This document shows positions 1 to 21,480 of a stretch of 64,000 nucleotides of DNA, one piece after another. The notes under the pieces are model-generated. The model did no database searches. It saw only the letters and a program-made list of their open reading frames with translations, and was not told where the DNA came from. This stretch comes from Aquila chrysaetos chrysaetos (taxonomy: Eukaryota; Chordata; Aves; Accipitriformes; Accipitridae). The stretch spans positions 13,796,041 to 13,860,040 of the forward strand of contig NC_044011.1 of the NCBI RefSeq assembly GCF_900496995.4, in the 5' to 3' direction. The position numbers and the translations under genes were made by a program. Position 1 is the stretch's first letter. Every line of letters starts with the position of its first letter.

Positions 1-9093
<9,093 letters not shown>

Positions 9094-9239
9094 ATCAGAG
9101 GTCCATTGTGAAAACACCAAAGACTGTTCCAGACACAGATGAAGATGAGGGAGCTCAGTGGAGTTGTACTGCCTGTACTTTTTTAAATCATCCAGCCTTA
9201 AATCGCTGTGAACAGTGTGAAATGCCCAGGCATTTCTGA
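9094..9239 (+). CDS. TAB2: TAB2 terminal coding exon: NZF zinc finger and stop
   Basis: The last coding exon completes Asp and reads 47 more residues to TGA at 9237-9239. It carries the RanBP2-type NZF finger that recognises Lys63-linked ubiquitin chains. Four zinc ligands sit in a C-x2-C-x10-C-x2-C arrangement (CTAC ... CEQC), preceded by Trp (QWSC). The Thr-Phe pair just after the second Cys, which contacts ubiquitin in this family, is present, as is the acidic residue after the third Cys. The protein ends EMPRHF, the ending I recall for TAB2. An acidic patch (DTDEDEG) precedes the finger. No ligand is missing, so the finger should be functional. Confidence 0.97.
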
Positions 9240-9881
9240 GCCAACGGGCCCGTTACCTTTTGTAAAACCATAGCAAACATACAAGGAACTATCCAGTCAT
9301 TGGGGGGGGCAAAAAAAGCATTTATGCGTAGGATTTTGTAAAATTGAAGGTGTGACGAGATGGTATTTTGCTAATATTAAATGTCAGCCCACAGAGCTAG
9401 TAATACCTCAGTGTTCTGTCACAGGCAGTTGAAATTGATCGGCTGAAAGGTAATCTGCTGAAAGACTCAGTTGCCAGCTGCCTAAACCATGTACAGTATT
9501 ACCAGTATCCCAGTAACACACACCATGTTCAGTGCTTGGGTGTTGCCCATCCTCTTCTCTGCCCCGATGTCACTACTGAATTTTGACAGGGGAAAGGAAT
9601 AGAGTGCTAGCGTTTTTGTTTTCAGAGCTTTCAGTGAAACACTACATGCACAGAGGAGATCTAAAAGGAACAAGGTTTAACTATTTAAACTGTTTGCTGC
9701 CACATAGTGCCTTCGATAAAGGGAAGAACTTCACAAATCAGTGGTACTCTTTGCCTTGTCTTCCCTGAAAACATCTCTGTGAAGCCAGAAATCAGTACAA
9801 TCACATCTAAAGATGAAAAGGAAAAACTGCATGCGTTGTCTGTACAATACACACAGTGAAATACCCCAAAGCTTTTCCTAC

Positions 9882-9889
9882 TGTACATA
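9882..9889 (+). promoter_or_regulatory. Pumilio-type element in the TAB2 3' UTR
   Basis: TGTACATA matches the Pumilio consensus UGUANAUA on the transcribed strand. A single match of this length is expected by chance in a few kilobases of AT-rich sequence, so function is only a possibility. Confidence 0.35.
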
Positions 9890-10536
9890 GCTCTAGAGCC
9901 TGCTTTAAGTGATTTCTTTTCTTCACCTTTATTATTTTCTTGTACTTCTGTATGTATAGTGTAATAGTCTTTTTGTTAACTTTCTTTTTTTCCCTTTAAG
10001 TGATTAAGCACGATCATGTCCCTTTTTTTAAGCTTTTATCTGAGAGAAGCAATGCCTTAAAATAAGAGCATTAATAAGAAACTATGCACAAAATAGCTTT
10101 CCTCTGCTCATTCTGTACATTGCTCTTGTAAATGCTGATGATCTGTGAAGACCTGCAGATGCAGCGTGGTAAAAATGCAGGAAAAGTTGGAAGAGTTATG
10201 CATATAGTTCACTCTGTACACTGAGTTTTACGGTGGGTGACACAAGGTAGCATTTTGTCTGGCGTGAGGAAACTTTTTATACGAAGAAACTTTCAACCCA
10301 CCAACAGATCAGCATCCAATTTAAGCTTGCTTCATCTGCTGGGTATCTTGCAGACTCCTGAAGAGAGATTCATTGGGGAAGTACATACAGTGCCAAAATC
10401 AACAGCAGCAGCATCGTACAGCTTTGTTCAAGGACTTTAAATGCTTTCCTGTTTTGGCAGCCAGTTTCTAAACCTGACTTTGTGGTGAAGTCTCATATTT
10501 ATAGAAAACAAGGATAGCAATATTTAGGACAACTGA

Positions 10537-10542
10537 AATAAA
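10537..10542 (+). terminator. Possible proximal TAB2 polyadenylation signal
   Basis: AATAAA on the TAB2 sense strand, 1.3 kb after the stop codon, with G/A-rich rather than strongly GU-rich sequence just downstream. It could produce a shorter 3' UTR. Confidence 0.35.
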
Positions 10543-11039
10543 GGCTGGAAAAGAGAAATCAAACAGACTTGAACACTGAAGCAACCTCAAGCATCTCTTT
10601 ATTTTGATGATCTATTTTTTTAAGGAAAATATTCACATGATCGGGGATGTATGTAACCAAGATCAAGAAAATGGAATTCCAGTACAGTATGCATGAAAGA
10701 CAGCACGCAAAGAATTATGTAGCAGCACTTAGTGTGAGGCTGGAGGGAGTGCTCACAATGTAGCAAGAGACAAAGTAGACTGTCACCCACTGTAAACATT
10801 TGCCAGTGGACACTTTTATTAGGAGTTTTACAAGTGATCTATGTGAATGCACAGAGGCCTTTGTTTTTAAGGCTTTGCATTTTTTTTTATGTGGGAAGAA
10901 AATGCCAATCCCAGGTAATTAGGCAGTAGACCCGAAGCACTTGCATTCAATGCATTTTGTTTATAAAATGAGGCCTTGTTTTTCAGCTTCATCTGCAGTT
11001 CTATGTGAAGATTGACAAATCAGTTTTTACCTGTTTATT

Positions 11040-11045
11040 AATAAA
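11040..11045 (+). terminator. Likely main TAB2 polyadenylation signal
   Basis: AATAAA followed within about 30 bases by T/G-rich sequence (ttgatggttttgtg), as expected around a cleavage site. It lies 1.8 kb after the TAB2 stop. Confidence 0.55.
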
Positions 11046-11065
11046 ACCTAATTTGGATATCTTGA

Positions 11066-11973
11066 GTTGATGGTTTTGTGATTTAGCTGGGTAAACTGCC
11101 TTTGTAACAGATAAGTTATTTATAAAAATTAAAAAAAAAATTATATTCTAATGTTTGGTTTTGTGATTTGTTTGCTTTTTTCCATGCTGTGGAGCAACAG
11201 AATACTCACGGAACAATAAGCATTAACAGTATTAAAAGTAGGCTGATTTCTTATGACCAGAGATTTTATTTAAGCCTTGGTTTTGTTGAATCTTGTATCT
11301 TTCCTCCCATGCATTATTCTGTTTAATTCTAATTCAGTGAGTGTAAGGAACGTATTCCATAAAGTTGCACTGACAAGATTGTGTCCTGACCAAAGAACCA
11401 TTCACTTGTTCATAAAGTAGTAAGCTAGATACAGGCCTTTTTTACTTCATGCTTTAAGGGTTTATGATTTTAGAAATACTATTCAAAATGGGCAACCAGT
11501 TTGTCTAAGCTAATAGATTATATACTTTGTGTACTGTTAATAGAAGCACAGTTTAGGAATTAATATGGTTAAGCTGTATTTTGGTGCTATGTATATTATA
11601 TATTATAATGCTATGAGATGTGGAGTGTTCCTGGACATGCCTTTCCCACTTGGAGCCTGTCTAGACAGACGTTTGCTATGTGGAGTTGGGCTTTTCCTGA
11701 GTCACAGTGATGCCATGTAAAAGCCCTTCAGGAGCCATCTATAAACAGATTTAACTACAGATCCAGCAAAAAGCTTTCCTTAACACAGATTGATCAACTG
11801 GAGTGCCTTAATCTGCCGTATGAAAAATAGTGTTTGGAGTGAGGAGGGCAGCTGCACTGAAAAAGCAAACAACAAACTCCAGTCAGCTATGGGATGGAAA
11901 AAGCATGTTCAGAGAAATAGGTAAAATGGAATTCTGCTCATCCTATCAAAGCATAATTAATCTTTTCCCTGCA
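11066..11973. other. Intergenic sequence after TAB2
   Basis: No gene recognised. A (TATAT)-rich patch lies near 11590-11612. A less AT-rich stretch at about 11620-11830 has no reading frame or element I can name. Confidence 0.6.
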
Positions 11974-11991
11974 TTTATTTGAGTGTTTATT
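11974..11991 (-). terminator. Two AATAAA motifs on the minus strand behind the unknown ORF
   Basis: TTTATT on the + strand at 11974-11979 and 11986-11991 reads AATAAA on the - strand. They matter only if the ORF at 12060-12251 belongs to a transcript. Confidence 0.2.
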
Positions 11992-12059
11992 TTCTGAAGG
12001 GAAAAAAAAAAGAATATTTACATCCTAGCTCCAGCTAGCTATGCGGAGCCATCAACACA

Positions 12060-12251
12060 TTAGTATGAGAGTGTATCAGGCTGTATTTTCAATAACTGAT
12101 CCTGGAATAGTGGGACAAGAGAAATGACATCTCCAGTCTCATCCGTTCCACAGACTTTTGCCTTCACCGTCAGGGGTTTTATGTTCTTCCTGTATTTTGG
12201 GTCACGTATATCGTTATCTGTTTCTTCAAGTGGATACCAGTATATTGGCAT
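12060..12251 (-). CDS. Unrecognised ORF, possible terminal exon of an unknown minus-strand gene
   Basis: A 63-codon frame starts MPIYWYPLEETD and ends PDTLSY with TAA. I do not recognise it. It can be extended upstream without a stop to about residue -20. Composition looks protein-like, with mixed charged and aromatic residues and little low complexity. Several CpG-containing codons persist in otherwise CpG-poor DNA. Two AATAAA motifs in the same orientation lie 69-86 bases past the stop, which would suit a 3'-terminal exon. A possible but weak acceptor (acacacag) precedes the ATG by a few bases. No companion exons were identified upstream. It may equally be a chance frame or a pseudogene piece, since frames of this length occur often by chance here. 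Confidence 0.2.
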   Translation of the reverse strand: MPIYWYPLEETDNDIRDPKYRKNIKPLTVKAKVCGTDETGDVISLVPLFQDQLLKIQPDTLSY

Positions 12252-12485
12252 ATCACTGCTGTGTGTTTTTAAAGGGTAGGTTTTTAAGGGTTTAAATTTT
12301 GAAGGATGAAATAGAACTATATTTCACTGCCTTTTTTTTTTTTTTTCCTCATAGAAGATAATATAAAAAATGAAACCTTTGCTATAAGGTTAAACTTTGT
12401 ATTGTGAACATCAGTAGTTTATCTTGGATGCTGATTTATGACTTTATGCTTCTGTACTGTCTTTGTCAGGTATCTCTGTAATTGT

Positions 12486-12524
12486 AAAAAAAAAAAAAAA
12501 AAAAAAAAAAGAGAGAGAGAGAGA
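12486..12524. repeat. A25 run followed by (GA)7
   Basis: An uninterrupted run of 25 A is followed directly by seven GA dinucleotides. This is a compound microsatellite, likely variable in length. No retroelement body is recognisable to its left. Confidence 0.9.
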
Positions 12525-15500
12525 TTTCACTCTTTAGTAGGAAGGGAGAAGCACACACTTCCTGGCTTTTAGAGATGCTTCTGTTTATTTTTCATGAATG
12601 TGACGTTCATCACTTGGTCAAGCTTCAGAATTGGGATAACTTTAGAAATGCAGGCGGCGAAACTGAAGAGCTGGTAACAGGGCTGCTGTGTCACGTCAGC
12701 TCTGTGGAACTGACTTCAGTTCACATTGCTAGTTTTCTACATAAGTTAGAAAAACATTTGTCTTCTGCAGTCCCCTATCAGTAGAGCTATTCTGTTGCTC
12801 AGGAGTATGGTTATATGTGGCACCCCTGATATTCGGATTAATTGTCAAATTTGGTATCGTTAGTCTCAAGCCAATGATACATCAATTTTAAAAATGCATG
12901 GTCAGTATTTGTGCCTGTCCATGTGTGTTATTTGTGTGAGCTTAATCAATTTTATGATCTTGAAATGTCTACCTTCAGCATATTTCATAGATGCCCAGGG
13001 AGAATACATCTTTCATTTTAAGAAAAGTATCGTTATCAGTACTGCATTTCTTCAGCCAAATTCGTCTACCTTAAATGTACATTGGAGCCTAGACACAAAT
13101 TAAAGGAAGACTTGATTAAAGATGCTGAACAAGCATTAAAAAAAAAAAAAAAGCCAAATATGGAAAACTACTGAGTATTTGCCCTTTTCAGTACTGCTTC
13201 TTTGGTATTCTAAAATGGGGAGTATTGCTATAAAACAGTGGCAGAAACTTTTCAATACAGTTCACTAACAGCATCTATAATGTAGCTTGTGATCCATGGC
13301 AACTCTTACTAATATTTAGTTCTAACTTTCAATAATAAGGAAATGCTTTGACATACTTTATTTATCTCTTATTTGTTAAAGAAAATCATATAGTTTGAAC
13401 AGAAAATACAAATTAGCTTTAAACTTTTGATTGCTTTCATTGGTACACAGTAGAATGATTAGAGTGCATTCCTTTTTCAAGTCTGACTGCTTGAATAGCT
13501 CTTTTATTGCTTTGAGGAACACTCTTTGATTTTATGTAGTCCAAAATGCCTTGTGAGGCTCATGTTTTGTGTAACCTACTTAAAAATTACTGGAGAGTGA
13601 GAGAACAGGAAGAGTTAGTATGAAATGTTTGAGGGCTTCAGGCTCCGTGACGAGCTTGAGTGCTATAGGAACACTTGGGGATGATGATGAACATTGAGAA
13701 TGATGCAGTTTGACTTTTTTTTTTTCTTTTTTGCTACAATCCTCAATAGTTTTTTATTTGTTTCTCTTTGAGCAATTCCACATCAGTTACATGCTTGCTT
13801 CTACACTAGAGCTTCTCAAACAGTGCCACGTTCAGAGGCAGCACTGGTAGAACTCACTGAAGTGATTGCTTCATTTAGACAGTTAATTCCTAGCAGTGTA
13901 AGTGGATATAATTATGTTTTCGTCAACTATGCAGATATTTTTAATATTTAACCAAAATGTTACAATCTCTGGCCAGTGCAATGCTGCTGCAGGCGTGAGT
14001 TTAGCTGACTCTTTTTCCCAGTGTCCCATTCTCTTCATTGATTGAAGTTGCAGATACCTATGCGTAGTTACAGAGGACTTTGAGCCAAAGTGATTGGTTA
14101 TCTATGTGGGTTCAAACTGCCTATTATTTGCAAGTTTATTTAAAATAATAAAACACTATCATACTGCATGTGAGTGCAGATTTTGAAGAAGAAAGTAGCA
14201 TATCAATTTGGGTACTACTCAAATGAGCAATCTGAGATGCTTCTATAAACGTAATACCATTTTTTAGGGATGTGCATTGTGTTACAGCTTTAAGTTCTGT
14301 GACTGCTTGCTATTTTTCCTCACCGTTTATAGGAGTACAGTGCCAATACAATTTTGATGTAGCTGATTTGGTAATGAATGGAGAAAGTGTATATTAAGCA
14401 GTTTTAATGTGGGTTTGTCTTAGTAGATATCAGCAGACCACATCCAGCCGGTGACTGATAAGCTTTGCCTAAATTCAAGTTCCTATTGCAAGTGACTGAG
14501 ATCCAGGGCTAAGAAATATGATGATGGAGAGAGGGAGGAAATGGACTAAGGAATGCTGTGTCCTTTGTTCTTCATATGCAGAAGCAAGCGGTGTTGCTTT
14601 TCTTGCACCCCACTGTAACATGCAACCTAAAATGTGGTAAATGTAAGGCCTCAAAGCTGAAAAGGCTGTAAATGTTAGAGTCAGGAACTTAGAATATAGC
14701 ATCCGTAGCATGCCTAGCTGTGAAGACTCCTCATGTGCTTGGTCTGTGGTACCTTTGAAGTCTGTTGGTACAAGTAAACACATTTATCATATCACGTAGC
14801 CAGTCATCAGGGGGGATTCCTTGTTTTTGTGGTGGTTGATTGAGTTGGTTGATGTGTTATGTTCTGGGGCGTGAAGACCAAATGTGTTTCTGTCCCATGA
14901 TTTCTTTGCAGGCTTGTACAATACAGTGCTAAGTAAGGTCAGCAGAGGAACAGTAAGGTTGGGGAACAGCAGCATCAGAGCATTCAATTTATCTGCATTT
15001 TGACAGGAAAGGATGGCAGACATCTCGGGCTCGCTTCAGAGGCAGCGGGAGGTGCAGTCTGTGTAGGAGGTACCCAAAACCAGTTCACACACAACTCATT
15101 TCCCCTTACATGAGAAGTGCAGGTGTCACCGCTGTGTATCTGCTCACGTGACAGTCCTGTCTCCATCGTGTGCAGGGGTCTCATGCTTGGCATGTTTGGT
15201 TATATGCCAAGGAAAGGTTCATAAGGTCCCACTAAGAAAAGGACAGTGGGAAGCAAGTCCCTGGCGTGCCTCGTCCAGCTGGTACCCGGCTGCTTACCCA
15301 TGGCGGAGGAGAGGTGCCTGCGGATAAAATGGGTTATTCTGCCTCTGCGGTTTCGGAGGTTGGATGCTTATTCCTTAAAATAGACACTTTATAGTCTCAA
15401 AAGGAAGGCCAATGCATCACTAATTATGGATTAGCTTTTTACCATCATCCTACAGTAATAAACTCTTAAAAGTGGTGTTTTCTGATTAAGGTAGTAAATC

Positions 15501-18500
15501 TAGAAGCAAGTTCAAAACGGGTTAGTGAATATTGATAGCTCTTCTGATGTCACAGGGAACGTGTGTGTCAGATGAGAGGATGAATGTTTGGAGTGAAATC
15601 TTGATTATGAAAATGATCAGCCCAAAAACTTCAAATAAAGAATTAGTTTTATAGTGGCTTTATATTTATGTTGATCTAAGATTATAAGCAAAGCAGTATT
15701 TGTATGTATGGAATGTCTCATCAGCTGATATAAAAAAAAATTACTTCATTTACAAACTACTCATGGTAGCAACTCTGTACTTCATAGTTAGCTGTAAATT
15801 GTAAGTTGGGGAGCCCTTTTTTTTGTGGTTTGTTTTGGTTTTTTTTTATTATTATTATTTTTAATATTTGGCATTTCATGTGTTGTATCCTGGCTAGAAC
15901 ATAACCGGACAGATGGATTTATTTTTTACAAAATCTTTTCTCAGTTTTGCTTTTGTTGTTTGTTTTTGTTTTGTGGTAGTCAAATTTCCAGGACGACTTG
16001 TGTGGTGTCTTACAGTATTGTAAGGGAGGCTTACTGTCACCCAGTCTGGGGGGCTGCTGTTTGGAAGAAAGATGCGGAAGATACTTGGATGCGTCACACC
16101 CCTTCATACTCCTCTGGTTACTTTGGAGCTGGAGCTGACTGGCACCCTATGAATCATAGTGAAAAAGTGTGAAATGCCACTCAAAAGGCATTTGGCTGAA
16201 ACTAAGTTTGTCTAAAGGGATTTGTTAGAGAGGACAGGGAAGGCAAATTGGGAAAGTTGTAAGAACCACCTTCTTGTGCAGCAATTGAAGCAGGAGGAGG
16301 TCCAGCACTTCTTTCTGCTGGAACATTTATGACACCACTTTAAGGTTTGGATGCTTCCTCTCATGTATAACCTGTAAAGACATCCTAAAGTTAATAGAAG
16401 TTTTCTCACAGTCTTTGTTGTAATAGCATTTTTTTGCTGCTAATGGGGGTGGAATAGGGCAGAGAAACAAGGATCCCAGAAGATACTAAATAAAAATTGT
16501 AAAGATACCACAAGTGCGAGTACCACCACAGTGATCGCTTATCTCGGCAGTATTACTGTGTCACTGGCTCACTTTCTAAAAGATGCTCTGCTTTGGTGAT
16601 ACGGCAGCTATGCTCCAAGCAGTGTGCGGAATGTGAACCCAAGATTTTGCTATTCCTTGTACCTTCATTCATCTCTGTCCTTCTCTCTGCCTCCGTCTTT
16701 GCCTTTTCAGCTTTCCTTTTTCCCCTCTCTAATTAGGGACTTGAACAACCACTCAAGCCAAATTTCCTATGTTTTTTTGCAGCTATCTGGTAGCTACAGT
16801 GAAAATTTGGATTAAAACTGGGATGTGTATTTTGTTTCTTTCATGAGCCTTTTCCTTCCCTCTGTGTTTTGGGGCCAGAAATCAAATTTAAACATGACCT
16901 GAGGAAAGCAAATACTGTCTTCCGACAGAGATACCCGACACAGTTATGAAGAGATTGTCATGAGGTGTCTTTTCCGCCTGCAAGAACCACTTTTTGGTAG
17001 CCAAAGTCTACAGATCAAAATTGCTGTCCTAGAGAGGATGTTGGATGCTGTCATCGGACATCTGGCTTGAAGTCTGAATGTGGTTTGATCCTGTGTCATA
17101 GACGTGTGGAGAAAGTTGCCCAGGTCCTTGTCTGTCTGTTCCACGGCAGCGGTATTACCTTTCTCATTTTTGCAGTTTCTTGTGCAATTCCCCTGTGATT
17201 GTGAAAGCATTTGGAGGTGTGTACCTTTTCTCGTGTCTTGTATACATGTTCCTGAACGTTAAGGTTTCCAAGAAATGGGGCTGTGTGCTAGAGGTTCATA
17301 CTATGCCAGTGCAACTAAGCTGCTGCTGTCCTTAAGTAAAGAAAAAGAAAAAAAAAAAAAGGCAGTGTAACTCCTGGCTTTAGAAACCCTTCCTAATCCT
17401 TGGCACAGCTGCCCTGTACATGAGAGAGAAAATGTCATGTTAGTGTTTTTTGAGCTGAAGGACATGACACAAAAGCTTTCCCTCTTTAATAATGATAAGT
17501 TATACGTGGCGGGGGGTTCTGCTGAGCTTGATACTTCTAAATTGCTTAGGCTTTTTGAATCCCTAAGGAAACCGAATGCTGTGCTGCCTGGCCAGTGTTC
17601 TGCCCCTGTGAGCTTCACTTCTGGCCCTGGGACCCTGGACTACAGGTAACAGAACAGCAAGGGCTGAGGCTAAATTCCCTTTTGGTAGTGGACCCTCAGG
17701 CTCCCCAGTGGATCTCGCCAGGGAGTGCATTTCTGCCAGCCCCCCAACCCTGGCCATCAAGCTCTACCCTCCAAACTTATCAGTAGTTTTGCTCTGCAAA
17801 ACAGACTTTACCATTTTTCAAGGCAACTGCAATGCGTTCCAGTTCTCAATGCTTCCTGAAGAAACAGTAGAGTTGGGTGACGGAGTGAAATACTTTACTA
17901 TTCACGTGATTTACAATTGCACCCAAAACAACTATCGGGCATAGCTGTGCTTGGAAACTTCCTTCCCACTTCGAGACCCCAGCCATTTTCAAAGTGGATA
18001 TAAGTAACATGCAAAGGTATGTCTTGGGTAGTTTTGTTGGAAAGTGTATCATCCATCTCCTGATCTATTGCTTTGTGTTGGTTTTAATTTTCTTTCACTT
18101 GATATTCTGCTATGTTTTCATCCTATTCTTTTCCTGGACTAATACCTGTATCCTGACAGCAGGATTGAACCTATTGATTTTTGATTGCATACAGTGGTTT
18201 AATTCAAGGCTTGAGTCAGCATCTAGATCTCACTTGAACATCAGTCTGTCCACCCCATGGCAACCATGCTTTTGTCTTGGTTTTTAAAACACTTTTATTA
18301 GTTCTAGTACTGTCCCTGGAGGTGGTAGGCTGGTGTGTGCTGATTTCAACTCAGTGTCTTTTAATTCCACATGTGAAATTCATCTCATGAGACTTTAAGA
18401 CAAAATGCATTAGTAATGCTTCGGAGCAGGGATTGCATCACTCCCCCCCCAGCTGGAAGTGTCATCGTTACTAGTTTACAGGGTTGTACTCCGTGATGCT

Positions 18501-20859
18501 TCTGTTCTCTGTGGAGCTATTAATGAGCCATGAATTCTGTGTTCTGGCATCGGAATGGCACACCCTGCCCAGGGGTGACAGGGAATGGCTAATCTCAGCG
18601 TTGCCCATCGTTTGGTCACAGCTGCCATTTTCTGACTAGTGAGGAAGGGCTTCTGCTTCTGAGGCCGAAAGGAAGATATTATCAAGTGTCAATTAAATTA
18701 TTTGTTTTCTGAATTTTATTTGTATGAGTCTAGCCAGGTCTCAAAGGTGACACAGCTCATCTCACAGCACAATTGATTCTGCTGTTACTGCCATAACCTA
18801 ATCATTTTTTTGAGAGTAAAAGCATTTAACTCTGAACTTAGAGGAGACCAACGAGTAAAGCACACCGGTGAAGAAGTTGTGGATAAGGGCCTGAGGTAGG
18901 TGGCATAAACTGGATTGCTCAGAGGCTTGTCAGGTCTGTCGTTAGTCATCTGTTAGCAACTCCTACGTGATCCTCTAAAGCAACAGCCATCGCTCATGTT
19001 TGAAAAAGCTTGCTTTCTGTGGTATTGTCCACCCTTGAAACCCTGCTGTGTCGTATTTAGCTACAAAAGCAGCTCCGTACCTGCAGTTTCTGCTGGCTGC
19101 TTCTGGATGTTTTTTATTTGGTGGTTTGAGAGGGTGCCTGCCAGCTGTCAGGACACAGGCACAGTTAGTTCTCCCTGCGCGCCCTTAAGCAGTAATGCGA
19201 GCCAGCGAGCTCGCTGACCTTTTCCAGGTGTTTTTTCCATCAGCCTCCGATATCTGGGTTGATGGAGTTTGCTTTCCCTGCCTTTTTAGCCCTTTCCAGT
19301 CCGGAGCAGGTAACCCTGCTGCAGTGTTGTGAGGAGTTATACCGTGGTATGGGCACGGGGAGCTCCCAAACCGTGTATTTTCTCATTCTGTCTTGACTTT
19401 CCTGCTAGCATGTTTGATGGTGCAGGGCTTGATGAAATGTACATGAGCTGCTGAGTCAACCCTGAGCTGGCAGTGTTTTATGGTACTCTTAACCCCATAT
19501 AGAGCTGTCTGGTCCCTGGGCAGGCAGGAGAGGAGCCCGTGTTTCCCCCTTTGTTCAGAATCACGAAGGGCCAGCCTGTGGGAGCCTTTGCCTTCAGCTG
19601 TGTGCAGCTTTCAGCACAGATTACCCTGCCCTTCGGATGCCATGTACTGAAGAGCAGTGTTTCCAGGCAGGGCCACTGCAGCACCCCTGGGGATGTTCCA
19701 GCAAAACCCTGCGTGCAGCCTGGGTTGTGGGTCCTTTTGGGTCCCAGCTCTGTATCGGTGTGATGTAATATATATGCATCATATCATTGTCTGTGTCCCC
19801 CAGAAGATTTGCTTTGGAAGTTGTGTAAGAAGGATGGAGATGTCTTTTGTTTTTACAGATTCTTGTACATACGATAGAGTCTAGAAAGCATGTGTAACTT
19901 TTGTAGTATTATTACTAATGGCTGTGATGCGATTCTGCCTTGAAATGGGACAAACTGCATTCTCCAGAACATAAAAAAGACTGCATTTTGAGCCCTGAAA
20001 GCCAAGAGCTGGGCACCACAGATGCAGCATTTGAAGCAGGCCTGAATAAATGAGAGTCAGGCTGGCACAGTGTTGGGAATCATTTGCTGGCCCATGGGCA
20101 AATACGGGCTCCATCAAGAGGCTCAGGAAATCCTGCCTTCAAGCCAGCATTGCTGCTGTGCCGGCGATGCGATAGCTGGACACGAGGGGATTATTTGTGC
20201 CTCTGGCAAGCTGCAAGCAGGTTTCAGATAGCTGTGAGCTCAAGCCCGTATGTGCTGTGTTGCACATCCAGCCTCCGCCTGGCTAGCGGGGAATTTTATT
20301 TTCAGTTTTACAGAGATGCGGGTGCACAACCCAGCTACCTGGCCTTGGGCAATTGTACAGCTGTGGTGATCCTGCTCCCCAAAAATGCAAGGAAAGAAGG
20401 TGTAAAAGGAATGCAATAGGAAATTGTGGCATTTTGAATTACTTTGGAAGAAGCTTCCCCCCGCCCTTCCTTAATGCTGCCTTACAGTTGCATGCCTGGA
20501 ATGCTTGTTTTATATTTGCCTAAATCTTGATTGACACATATACAAGATAATAAACTTAACTAATTAAAATCCCCTGTGTTCAGATTGACCAATCGTGTCC
20601 AAAGTACACCTGGAAAGACTTTAGAGATAACATTTGTAAGGCAATGCTCTCTGGACTCGAAAAGAAAGTGTTTTTCCAATTAATTTCTGTCTAAGGGCTG
20701 GCTGTGATACTTATCCAATTGGCAAACCTAGTTTCAGATTTCAGCTTTAAAATATAATTGGCAGCTCAGCAAATTCATAAAATTGATCCCCGTTCACACT
20801 TATTTTTGGCTTGCGTTAAGAATGTGCCAACCTGGAACTCTAAACTTAACCCCGAGTGA
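12525..20859. other. Intergenic sequence between TAB2 and ZC3H12D
   Basis: About 8.3 kb without a recognised gene, RNA or element. An A14 run lies near 13139-13152, T-rich runs near 13716-13731 and 15840-15848, and an A-rich tract near 17340-17360. Open frames of 60-115 codons occur on both strands, but none shows a domain, codon pattern or splice context that I trust. Confidence 0.55.
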
Positions 20860-21480
20860 CTTTCCCAGGGCCGCTGCCCTGAAAGGGAAGTCTGGCAGCA
20901 GCGCCTGGGCCCCGGCCAAGACAAATCCTGAGCCGCCGATGTCAGGGCAGCTGTAGCTTGAACCGCAGGTGAGGGGAGAATAAAAAGACACGATGAAGGG
21001 TGGATTTGGTAAAATGCCCCCTTCCTGAAACCCGTTATTCAAGTGATCCTGTGTTTGGCTCTCGCTGCTCCGCGGTCTGACACGGTGCTGCAGCTCCGAA
21101 GACCCTCTGAGCTGCCAAGCGCACTCCTAGGGCTGCTTAAACACAACGCGCAGGCTAGACTTAGGATGCGGTGCAAAGGCTTAACAAAGCAGCGTGTCTC
21201 AGCTCTGCGTACGAGGCGGCAGAATCGGTTCAGCCGGTGTGATCAAGCCTCGCCTGCGGGTACGTGAATTGCAGGAGCCTCTCTGGCCAGGAGGCCCAGG
21301 CGAAGCTCTCTCCGCGCCGAGCAGAGCCAAAACCCGGCTGCACAGCCCTCCAACGCGTGCTGTCGTGTCGTGGCGGTGATGAAGTGCGTGCAACTCCTGC
21401 TGATGGGATTTATGCGAGGGGATGGGACTGGCTTGGGAAAGTCGGCCCTGGAGCGGCAAATCCTGTTGCTAGTGCTACCA
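20860..21480. promoter_or_regulatory. Isolated CpG-rich block
   Basis: About 620 bases are much richer in G+C and CpG than the surrounding AT-rich DNA (for example cccggcc, ctccgcgg, ctccgcgccgag). This would fit a CpG island, so an enhancer or the promoter of an unannotated transcript is possible. It lies between two convergent gene ends, so it is not the promoter of either recognised gene. No convincing ORF or TATA box was identified. CpG ratio was judged by eye. Confidence 0.4.

Larger units (their letters stand above)
9240..11065 (+). other. TAB2: TAB2 3' untranslated region (end inferred)
   Basis: Non-coding sequence after the TAB2 stop. I place the end about 20 bases after AATAAA at 11040, which is followed by T/G-rich sequence typical of a cleavage site. 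An earlier AATAAA at 10537 could give a shorter 3' UTR of about 1.3 kb. The region is AT-rich with several ATTTA-like and T-rich patches. The true end needs transcript data. Confidence 0.6.
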
